Positions 8,555 to 14,831 of a stretch of 23,443 nt of DNA are shown piece by piece. Under the pieces are notes generated by a model that worked only from the letters and a program-made list of their open reading frames with translations, was not told the origin of the DNA and did not search any database. The position numbers and the translations under genes are program-made. Source of the stretch: Anaerolineales bacterium. GTDB taxonomy: Bacteria > Chloroflexota > Anaerolineae > Epilineales > JAANWY01. Positions within the stretch are counted from its first letter, which is position 1. Every line of letters begins with the position of its first letter. The stretch spans positions 1 to 23,443 of the forward strand of contig JAANWY010000170.1 of assembly GCA_018263655.1 (NCBI GenBank), read 5' to 3'.

Positions 8555-9091
8555 TTACTCTTCCACGTTCAAAACGCGGCGGAGGGCAGCCAGACCGCGG
8601 TGTTGCAGAGCCTTTACTGCTCCTTCTGTCTTACCCAGAATCTCTGCAACTTCTCGGTTCGAAAGATCTTCTGCAAACTTCAGTACAATGACCTGTCTTT
8701 GCTGTTCAGTCAAGTGGTGAAGAGCAGAACGGACCTTCGCACTCGCCAGAATGCGCTCTGCTATCTGGACTGAGCGATCATCGGTTGAAGCAATTCGCTC
8801 ATTGAGCGGTGGACCTTCTCGTTTGGATTGGCGCCGGTAGTGATCGACCACTAAGTTGTGGGCGATGCGATAGAGCCAACCCTGCAGCGATGTCGTCCAG
8901 CCCTTGTTGCTTTGAACAGCTTCCAAGGCCCGGAGGAAGACATCGGCTGCAAGATCCTCCGCCAAAGGGCGGTCCCCGGTCTTGTGATAAATGTAGTTAT
9001 ATATCTTACCGTAATACTCGTCGTAGATCTCCGCGAGGACCACCGGATCATATTCACCGGCCTTCTCGAAGCGAGCCCTATCTTCACTCAT
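8555..9091 (-). CDS. ECF-family RNA polymerase sigma factor
   Basis: This 178-aa protein has sigma region 2 (about residues 20-90; IYDEYYGKIYNYIYHKTGDRP, then AEDLAADVFLRA and WLYRIAHNLVVDHYRR) and region 4 (about 120-172; LTEQQRQVIVLKFAEDLSNR, EVAEILGKTEGAVKALQHR, a helix-turn-helix). It lacks regions 1 and 3, as ECF sigma factors do. ATG 9091 is chosen because GAGGTG lies 5 nt upstream; the longer frame would need an unsupported GTG at 9127. It would redirect RNA polymerase to a stress or surface regulon and is probably held by the adjacent anti-sigma factor. ECF genes often self-regulate, but no confident ECF promoter could be picked out in 9092-9240. Confidence 0.92.
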   Translation of the reverse strand: MSEDRARFEKAGEYDPVVLAEIYDEYYGKIYNYIYHKTGDRPLAEDLAADVFLRALEAVQSNKGWTTSLQGWLYRIAHNLVVDHYRRQSKREGPPLNERIASTDDRSVQIAERILASAKVRSALHHLTEQQRQVIVLKFAEDLSNREVAEILGKTEGAVKALQHRGLAALRRVLNVEE

Positions 9092-9260
9092 GGGCACACC
9101 TCGGAATAGCCGGAGGTCTTTGTCCACTCACTAAGACGTGACGATCACGACAAAGATACGACACCGGCAACCCATAGAGACTGTACAGTTGCCCAAAGTC
9201 AGGCAGGTATAGGCAGCTCATCTGATCGAATACGTGGTATTTACTACATTCAAGGTCGAC

Positions 9261-9536
9261 TCAACCAGGCACAACGCTCCAGATCGTCGGCGAAGGGCCT
9301 ACAGGCCAGAAAACGTTTCCGATACGGCAATTCTCGATGATACCATTGAGTTTGCTGTCGGCCTCCGCGTGGAATGCTTGACCCCCACTAAAGTATCGTT
9401 TATTGGTTGTCACAGAGATGTCACTGCCGGCACTCAGCGGAAAATCGGCATCGGATCCCTTGATAAAGCTGGGCGAGGTCTCCCGACCCGCGTGCGGCCT
9501 CCCCCTACGTCTCGGTCGGAGACCTTCGACGAGCAT
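9261..9536 (-). pseudogene. possible coding relic in the sigma-factor upstream region
   Basis: The minus frame encodes 91 aa. Its second half (SGGQAFHAEADSKLNGIIE then NCRIGNVFWPVGP) looks like genuine secreted beta-rich protein sequence, whereas the first part (LRPRRRGRPHAGRET) looks like translated non-coding repeat. No Shine-Dalgarno or credible start is seen. It may be the 3' fragment of a decayed surface-protein gene. The family is not recognised, and chance is a real alternative. Confidence 0.2.
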
Positions 9537-9559
9537 ATCGGAGACCTTCGACGAGCATA
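9477..9559. repeat. hairpin plus 22-bp tandem duplication
   Basis: GGTCTCCCGACC (9477-9488) can pair with GGTCGGAGACC (9514-9524) with one bulged base. Overlapping the right arm, a 22-bp unit (9516-9537) is repeated exactly at 9538-9559; its core is GGAGACCTTCGACGAGCATA. It lies in the 511-bp gap (9092-9602) between the sigma gene start and the end of the pentapeptide gene, which otherwise holds only the possible relic at 9261-9536. Confidence 0.6.
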
Positions 9560-9602
9560 AAAGAACTTCGCGGGAGCCACTTTGTTCAGCGGAAAATCAG
9601 AT

Positions 9603-12476
9603 CTACTGAGACGACTCGGAAGCCGTCGAACAGCTAGAAACGTTGCTGTAGCTCGAGAACTGGTCATCTCCATTGCGATAGGCCCTTATGCGGAACCAGT
9701 ATCGGGTGCCAGCGTTGAGTCCTGTCACCGAGTGCGTGACAACGCCAGCGCCGACCTTTACGACTTCAGACCATGTCTGTCCGTCGTCCGATTGCTCGAT
9801 CCGGAACTCTGTCTCTCCCTCAGTGTAATCTGCCCACGCCAGGTCAATTTGATCTGAGCCTACAACTTGGCAAGTCAGATTGCCCGGAGCGACGAGTTTA
9901 GCCGGCGTCGGCCGGGGCGTCGGTGACTCGGTCGAGCGTGGCGTTGGGCTCGGTGTCCACGTCTCTGTCGGTGTCGGCGTCCTCGAGGGCGTCGGTGTCT
10001 TGGACGGTGTCGGCGTTCTTGATGGTGTCGGTGTCTTGGACGGCGTCGGCGTCAGCGTGTGCGTGGGCGTCGCTGTCGGTCTGTACTCCTCGACTCGGAG
10101 CTGATAGGTCTTGTCCGCACCGTACTGATCCAAGTTGATCACAGTAACGAACGCCATCCCATCGACGGCTGAAACGAACTCAACCATGGATGCCAGCGTG
10201 ATACCCGGGTCGGAATCGTCACTTTCACAATTCTCTGGCCGGCACGAGATTGTGCCCACAGCCATGATTATCTTCGTGTCAGCCCCACGCGCCAAGCTGC
10301 TCGTTTGCACACGATAGGAGCGGCCCTTCTTGACCCGGAACCGTACCTTGTCGATGTCACCTGGCGGGAAGAAAGTGTGTGTCTGTACTTCATTGAGCGC
10401 CATGTGAGTCGCCTGATCGGCGAAGTCATCAGGCTCAAATTGGTCCCGCCCCTCAGGCGTTGCCGTTGGCACCGGTGTGTTGGTCGGCCTCGGTGTATTG
10501 GTCGGCGCCGGCGTGTTCGTCGGTGCCGGCGTGTTGGTCGGCCCTGGTGTGTTGGTCGGCCCCGGTGTGAAAGTCGGGAACGGCGTATCAGTCGGGAAAG
10601 TCGTTCTGGTTGGTTCAGGCACAGTCGGCGTGCTAGTGATCACGTTGATGGTTGCCGTCGGTGTCGGTGGTTGCAGGCTGAACGGCACAACGGCGCGATA
10701 CTCCGTCCCCTTGACTTCAGCTACGACAACTACACCGTCTCCGACCGGCATACCCGGTTCCCAGACGAAGTCTGCAGTGAATGTGCCATCGGCGCTGACT
10801 GTTACGGCGCCAAGCTCAATCTGCTCCTCCGCTGCCTGCTGCCGGCTGCCAACGCGAATCGCAGCAGCAGAAGCTCTCGTCTCTTGGAGATTGGCCTCTC
10901 CCTGCGGTATGAGCACAATGGTTACTTCTGCGAAAGCCGGCCAGTCTTGGCCAATGACCGTGAAGTTCGGACTCGTCAGCGTGTCCACCGCGATAGTAGG
11001 AGCTAGCTCGCCGCCTGGCACGAACACCACCGGCTGTGAGATTGCCAGCTCACCGACCTCCGTGCACGTCGAACAACGACGCCCATCCCTCATAGTGCGG
11101 AGACTGGCCTCAACACTGTCAACTTCATAAACGGTGGCTTTGCGCCGCCCGTTATCCTTTAAGGTTTCAAAAGGTCGGAAGACATAGTACTTATTGTCAC
11201 GTTCGAGCAAGAGGTAAGTACAATACGGTGTCTCGATCTTTGGCGGCAACTCGAACTCTTTGGAATATAGTTGTACCTGTGGCAACAAACCGCCGTCACA
11301 CATATCTGCTTGGGCATCGAGGCGCCCGACCTGCGCTACGAATGTGGGAATACTGAAAAGCAAAATAGCTGTGGCAGTGAGCGCCGCATTGTGCTCAGGA
11401 ACAGTCAGCGGCCCTTGCCCGCTAAACAACCGAGACTGGCGCAACAGGTCAAACGTCTCCACCAACCTCGGGTACCGTGCTTGCAACTCGCTCGACACCT
11501 GTCGGGTGCGAACCCAGTCACTGAAAAGCCGATAGAGGGCCCACAGCGGGATAATCGCCAGGAGCAGCGCGAACGTGAAGAGTACTTTCTCAACATCACT
11601 TCCAGTTTGGAGAAAATCACGGAACAGCCGGAACCCCTCGGAGGCCGGCACCCCCTTGCGGATCAACCAGCCCCACAGCGGTGCTAACTCGGGGAAGAGG
11701 ACGAGAAAGCTAACCAAGTAAGCGAGCAATAAGATGCCGGCGATGATGGGGCGCGCCGGCGGGAAGCGAGCTGATAATCGATCCCACAGCACGATAAAGG
11801 CCAGGGGAATCAACAGAAGTACACCGAGGGCGAGAAGGCTGTAAAGCGCAACCAACGGTAACATGGCCAGCAGTTTCAGGGAGAGCGTGACGACCCGCCA
11901 GCCCCGTAGTAAGTCGGCGAGCGGTTCCAGCGTAGCCGCCCACTCCAGGCCGAATGCGCCAAGGTAGTGCGAACGGTACAGCCAGCCCCAGAAGTAGGTT
12001 AGGCTGCCGATGAGCAGAACGACAGAGAGCAAACGTACCGGCGACAACCACTCGTACGGACTGATCGGCAGGGGCCGAACGCCGGCCGCCCCATCCCAAG
12101 CGCCGGCGCGCACGCCCGTGGCGTCGGAAAGCTGAACTTGGGATAGATCAACATCCTCCAGGTCAGCCCCCCTCAGCATCGCCTTGCGGAGATTGGCCCA
12201 CCACAGATTCGCGCGCTGGAGCCTGGCATGCTGCAAACTGGCGCTGTGCAGGTCGGCCCACCGCAGGTCAGCTTTGTTGAGGACAGCCCATGAGAGGTCA
12301 GCATCTGACAAATCGGCCCACCGCAGGTCTGCATGCCGCAGATCCGTGCGAGCCAGATTCGCACCGTGGAGGTCAAGCCCGGAGAGGTCTATACCTGACA
12401 AATCCTGACCCGACAGGTCAAGTCCCTCAGACCCACCGTGTGCCTCAATGTACGCGACGATTTCTTGTCGGTCCAA
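9603..12476 (-). CDS. pentapeptide-repeat membrane protein with extracytoplasmic PPC-like and fibronectin type III domains
   Basis: The protein has 957 aa from TTG 12476, chosen because GAGGAG lies 6 nt upstream; the frame extends to an unsupported TTG at 12500. Residues about 20-118 are about 20 pentapeptide repeats (ADLRWADLSDADLSWAVL style), predicted to form a right-handed quadrilateral helix in the cytoplasm. About 145-385 contain five or six hydrophobic helices. An extracytoplasmic part with a Cys-rich patch (CDGG, CSTC) follows, then a Thr-Pro array, a PPC-like domain starting DQFEPDDFADQATHM, a second Thr-Pro array, and a C-terminal fibronectin type III domain (LTCQVVGSDQIDLAW through GTRYWFRIRAYRNG). 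Function is unknown; the layout suggests signal or scaffold coupling across the membrane. It is probably transcribed alone from the promoter at 12566. Confidence 0.8.
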   Translation of the reverse strand: MDRQEIVAYIEAHGGSEGLDLSGQDLSGIDLSGLDLHGANLARTDLRHADLRWADLSDADLSWAVLNKADLRWADLHSASLQHARLQRANLWWANLRKAMLRGADLEDVDLSQVQLSDATGVRAGAWDGAAGVRPLPISPYEWLSPVRLLSVVLLIGSLTYFWGWLYRSHYLGAFGLEWAATLEPLADLLRGWRVVTLSLKLLAMLPLVALYSLLALGVLLLIPLAFIVLWDRLSARFPPARPIIAGILLLAYLVSFLVLFPELAPLWGWLIRKGVPASEGFRLFRDFLQTGSDVEKVLFTFALLLAIIPLWALYRLFSDWVRTRQVSSELQARYPRLVETFDLLRQSRLFSGQGPLTVPEHNAALTATAILLFSIPTFVAQVGRLDAQADMCDGGLLPQVQLYSKEFELPPKIETPYCTYLLLERDNKYYVFRPFETLKDNGRRKATVYEVDSVEASLRTMRDGRRCSTCTEVGELAISQPVVFVPGGELAPTIAVDTLTSPNFTVIGQDWPAFAEVTIVLIPQGEANLQETRASAAAIRVGSRQQAAEEQIELGAVTVSADGTFTADFVWEPGMPVGDGVVVVAEVKGTEYRAVVPFSLQPPTPTATINVITSTPTVPEPTRTTFPTDTPFPTFTPGPTNTPGPTNTPAPTNTPAPTNTPRPTNTPVPTATPEGRDQFEPDDFADQATHMALNEVQTHTFFPPGDIDKVRFRVKKGRSYRVQTSSLARGADTKIIMAVGTISCRPENCESDDSDPGITLASMVEFVSAVDGMAFVTVINLDQYGADKTYQLRVEEYRPTATPTHTLTPTPSKTPTPSRTPTPSKTPTPSRTPTPTETWTPSPTPRSTESPTPRPTPAKLVAPGNLTCQVVGSDQIDLAWADYTEGETEFRIEQSDDGQTWSEVVKVGAGVVTHSVTGLNAGTRYWFRIRAYRNGDDQFSSYSNVSSCSTASESSQ
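9900..10085 (-). repeat. 18-bp repeat array encoding a TPTPS(K/R) linker
   Basis: Within the pentapeptide-repeat gene, a degenerate 18-bp unit encodes repeated hexapeptides TPTPSK / TPTPSR, flanked by more irregular Thr-Pro sequence. It separates the PPC-like domain from the fibronectin domain. Such arrays expand and contract by slippage and act as extended linkers. Confidence 0.7.
10470..10600 (-). repeat. 18-bp repeat array encoding a TNTP(G/A)P linker
   Basis: Within the same gene, hexapeptides TNTPGP, TNTPAP, TNTPRP and TNTPVP repeat in tandem just before the PPC-like domain. The units differ mostly at third positions and the fifth residue, so the array is older or more diverged than a fresh duplication. 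Confidence 0.7.
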
Positions 12477-12565
12477 GAAGTGCTCCTCAATAGGGCGCAA
12501 CTACAAGCTCCGCATCGACACACACCGTTCGGCGTGGTCTTTTATCGAAGCCACCTTCGCCCGTC

Positions 12566-12574
12566 ATTATACCA
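12566..12574 (-). promoter_or_regulatory. extended -10 promoter for the pentapeptide-repeat gene
   Basis: On the minus strand TGGTATAAT gives a perfect -10 (12566-12571) preceded by the extended TGn motif. The -35 position 17 bp upstream reads TTTCGC and is poor, which is typical for extended -10 promoters. The leader would be about 80 nt to the TTG at 12476. Confidence 0.55.
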
Positions 12575-12607
12575 CAACTACATAAAAAGCGAAATAAGGC
12601 TATGGGT

Positions 12608-12766
12608 GTTCCGGTAACTACTCAGGCTACTGCCCGGCTACTGCCCGGCTACTGCCCTCGAAGTTGAGAAATGCGGAAAAGATGGGGTCGTGGGGGGCGG
12701 CCGCCCCCCACGACCCCATCTTTTCCGGTCTCTTCTTGTGTAGGTGCGAAGTGCCTGAGTAGTCAC
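12608..12766. repeat. dispersed palindromic element, copy 1
   Basis: The centre is a perfect 54-bp palindrome (arms 12674-12700 and 12701-12727, centre GGCGGCCGCC). To its left are CTCAGGCTACTGCCC, an 11-bp unit GGCTACTGCCC present three times (12625-12657), and AGTTGAGAAATGCGGAAAA. GTAACTACTCAGGC (12614-12627) and GCCTGAGTAGTCAC (12753-12766) are outer inverted repeats with one mismatch. GGCTATGGGT occurs directly repeated outside (12598-12607 and 12767-12776), as a target duplication might. The element lies between two divergent promoters, so it does not obviously terminate either flanking gene. A second copy is at 18191-18303. Confidence 0.7.
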
Positions 12767-12797
12767 GGCTATGGGTAACATTCTGCAAGCTGCAAGC

Positions 12798-12859
12798 GCG
12801 TTGCCTGGGCATCGCCCAAACGTCGAGCGAGCGATGATGAAACGTTGACCAGGCAGCGC
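12798..12859. repeat. inverted repeat in the divergent intergenic region
   Basis: GCGTTGCCTGG (12798-12808) pairs with CCAGGCAGCGC (12849-12859) with one G-T wobble. Inside are a small GGGC/GCCC hairpin and an AACGT/ACGTT pair. It could be an RNA fold or a repeat remnant. The rest of the 495-bp stretch between the divergent genes (12477-12971) holds only the palindromic element and the two promoters. Confidence 0.35.
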
Positions 12860-12916
12860 CTCAATGTTCTGAGTTGCCTGTCCATGGATACGCGAGCAGC
12901 CCACAGCATCCATAAT

Positions 12917-12945
12917 TTGACGTAGCCAGCCCACCTGAATATAGT
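12917..12945 (+). promoter_or_regulatory. sigma70-type promoter for the amidase gene
   Basis: TTGACG (12917-12922) and TATAGT (12940-12945) are separated by exactly 17 bp, each one mismatch from consensus. Transcription would start about 20 nt before the ATG at 12972, giving a short leader with no strong Shine-Dalgarno. Confidence 0.65.
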
Positions 12946-12971
12946 AAGCTATACCACCTTGGGTACCAGTT

Positions 12972-13781
12972 ATGAATCAGAGCATGCACTCACGACTTCA
13001 CACACTCAGTCAGTTTACAATAATCGTCGCCTTGTTGACGGCCGGCCTGGTGATCGCAGCTTCGCGGCTGCCAACGGAGGGGACGCCGGCCTCGCCCGCA
13101 GCCACTGCGGCCATAGGCGTTGGAAGACAGCCGGCGGGTACCGCCACACCACCCAGTGCTGTACCTTCTCTTCAATTGACAACGGCGTCCGCGCCGCCGG
13201 CAGCCACTGTGAATTCCACGCCCACCCCAACACCCGACGTCAGCAACCGGATCGGTATCTTGGTCGGCCATTGGGGTTACGATAGCGGCGCGATCTGCTC
13301 CGATGGCTTGCGCGAGGTCGATATTACGCTGGACGTCGCACAACGCATGGCAGCGCAACTTCGCTCGCGAGGCTACGAGGTAGATCTCCTACACGAGCAC
13401 GATCCAGATAAACCACAGCCCCCCCTCCAGAACTATCAAGCTGCGGTGCTTATTGCCCTCCATGTCGACTCGTGCATCCCGGGTGCATCCGGTTTCAAGG
13501 TTTCACGTTGGGCATTCAGCCAGATGCCGGAGATCGAGGATCGCCTGGTGAAATGCATTTATGACAGGTACGGTGCGGCCACCGGGCTCGCCCGGCACGA
13601 TGACAGCATCACCATCGATATGTGGAACTACTATGCGTTTCGCGAGGTCGGTGAGCGGACGCCTGGGGCAATTATCGAAATGGGCTTCATGACGGGGGAC
13701 CGCTGGTTGTTGGTACAGCGACCCGAACTGGCCGCCAAGGGCCTCATCAATAGTCTGATCTGCTTCCTTGAAGCTCCATGA
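12972..13781 (+). CDS. N-acetylmuramoyl-L-alanine amidase (Amidase_3 family)
   Basis: This 269-aa protein has an N-terminal signal or anchor helix (about residues 14-30), a Pro/Ala/Thr-rich spacer (about 34-90) and a zinc amidase domain (about 93-268). Likely zinc and catalytic residues are His100 (ILVGHWGYDSGA), Glu115 (GLREVDITLDVA), His164 (ALHVDS) and Glu236 (AIIEMGFMT), matching the Amidase_3 order of His, Glu, His and catalytic Glu. It should cleave the bond between N-acetylmuramic acid and L-alanine in peptidoglycan outside the membrane. The lead motif VGHWGYDSG differs from the usual DPGHGGxDxG, so it is a diverged subfamily. ATG 12984 is an alternative start. The gene is monocistronic, from the promoter at 12917, and converges on the Lit-family gene. 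Confidence 0.85.
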   Translation: MNQSMHSRLHTLSQFTIIVALLTAGLVIAASRLPTEGTPASPAATAAIGVGRQPAGTATPPSAVPSLQLTTASAPPAATVNSTPTPTPDVSNRIGILVGHWGYDSGAICSDGLREVDITLDVAQRMAAQLRSRGYEVDLLHEHDPDKPQPPLQNYQAAVLIALHVDSCIPGASGFKVSRWAFSQMPEIEDRLVKCIYDRYGAATGLARHDDSITIDMWNYYAFREVGERTPGAIIEMGFMTGDRWLLVQRPELAAKGLINSLICFLEAP

Positions 13782-13925
13782 CGTAGGCTAGGCAAATCGC
13801 AGTCTAGGTTCGTAGTCAGCCACGGAGGCGGAGCCGGAGTGGCGTCCCGGCGCCCTGCGGTACCACGACGGCACTCTACTGCGTTCCGGACGGATGTGCG
13901 CATCCGCGCTCACTATGGAACCGTG

Positions 13926-13985
13926 ATTAAATAACTTGCTCATTTGAAGCTATACGGTCCTGCTCAAATGGGCAAGTTATTTAAT
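13926..13985. repeat. AT-rich 22-bp inverted repeat between convergent genes
   Basis: The arms 13926-13947 and 13964-13985 pair over 22 bp with one mismatch (outer part ATTAAATAACTTGC / GCAAGTTATTTAAT) around a 16-nt loop. The sequence is strikingly AT-rich for this neighbourhood. Its place between the converging amidase and Lit-family genes fits a bidirectional terminator, but the arm length and composition also fit a small transposon-derived repeat. The rest of 13782-14022 shows only a weak CGGATG/CATCCG hairpin at 13891-13906. Confidence 0.6.
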
Positions 13986-14022
13986 TCTCATTCCTATGAA
14001 CGGGCTTTGCGATTTACCGAGG

Positions 14023-14736
14023 TCAGGCTGCATAGCGAAGCCTTCTCAACCACACCAGTGCCGCGATCCCCATAACGGCAGCCTCGACCAACGTCAAGAG
14101 CACAATCAGCAAAGAGGCATCGAACCAGAACGTCTCTGGGAAAATTTGGATAAGCGTATCGGTACTTGGGAATAGCCAGGTCTCTCCCGTGAAGAAGACG
14201 CGGTGAAAGCGAACGAAAAAGAAGCGGAAGGCCAGCCCCGCGACAAGGCCGACGAAGCCGATAAGCCCGACCGTCAGCCCAGCCCCCGTGACCAGCGCAG
14301 CAGCGGCAGAGCGATGCCGGTTCGTCCACACGAGGAATCCAACGCCCAGCACAATGATGAGCCCACCGAGGATATGGGCGATCGTTGTCTGGCCAACGAG
14401 CACACGCACGTCGGTGAGATGTCCCACCTCACGCTGGTTGTACGCCCGCCGGCCATTTTCGAAAGTCAAGTCTTCAGCAATCAGGCTCTCGTCGCCGGCA
14501 CCTTTCACATAGTCCAGCGTGGTATCGACGATCAGTTGCCGCATCTCGATAGGTACTATGGAGGTGTCGCTGCCTGTCGCTGTATTCGCCTGCGCGACCA
14601 CTTCGGCCGGCGGCGGAAAGCCCGGTCTGGCGTACTCCCAACGCGCAAACGCCGACGTCATCAGGAGTCGAACATTGGTCAACGTCAGGACAATGGGTAT
14701 CGATACGACGACTAGAAGTTGGGCGAGACGGCGCAT
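14023..14736 (-). CDS. DUF1461/TIGR01906 membrane protein, Lit-like lipoprotein intramolecular transacylase
   Basis: This 237-aa protein has four predicted membrane helices (about residues 5-25, 115-137, 145-170 and 206-230) and a large outer loop after the first. The signature FHRVFFTGETWLFPSTDTLI then QIFPETFW (about 177-204) is typical of DUF1461. Members characterised in Bacillus cereus and Enterococcus move an acyl chain within a lipoprotein to give lyso-form lipoprotein (Lit). His106 (REVGHLTDV) and His178 (RFHRVFF) are 72 residues apart, which I recall as the spacing of the two catalytic histidines in the Bacillus enzyme. Many family members are uncharacterised, so the activity is inferred. 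The ATG has AAGGA upstream. It follows clpX by 95 bp and lspA is elsewhere in the window. Confidence 0.75.
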   Translation of the reverse strand: MRRLAQLLVVVSIPIVLTLTNVRLLMTSAFARWEYARPGFPPPAEVVAQANTATGSDTSIVPIEMRQLIVDTTLDYVKGAGDESLIAEDLTFENGRRAYNQREVGHLTDVRVLVGQTTIAHILGGLIIVLGVGFLVWTNRHRSAAAALVTGAGLTVGLIGFVGLVAGLAFRFFFVRFHRVFFTGETWLFPSTDTLIQIFPETFWFDASLLIVLLTLVEAAVMGIAALVWLRRLRYAA

Positions 14737-14753
14737 AGAGGCATTCCTTCAAG

Positions 14754-14830
14754 GTGATAGGGTATCTTCTCAATAAGCTGGGGAAGGCCATATTGGCCCC
14801 AAGATAATTGAGAGGATACGTGATAGGGTA
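14754..14830. repeat. 11-bp direct repeats flanking an imperfect hairpin
   Basis: GTGATAGGGTA occurs at 14754-14764 and again at 14820-14830. Between them lies a dyad: GTATC..CTCAAT pairs with ATTGAG..GATAC and the middle folds as TGGGG/CCCCA or GGCCA/TGGCC. It fills the gap between the clpX stop and the Lit-family start. It may be a small inserted repeat with a target duplication, or a terminator of clpX; no T-run follows on the minus strand. Confidence 0.55.
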
Positions 14831-14831
14831 C

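Noticed and set aside
9900..10600. Short regular repeats that might suggest a CRISPR array
   Set aside because: They are 18-bp coding repeats for Thr-Pro linkers in one continuous frame, without spacers or cas genes.
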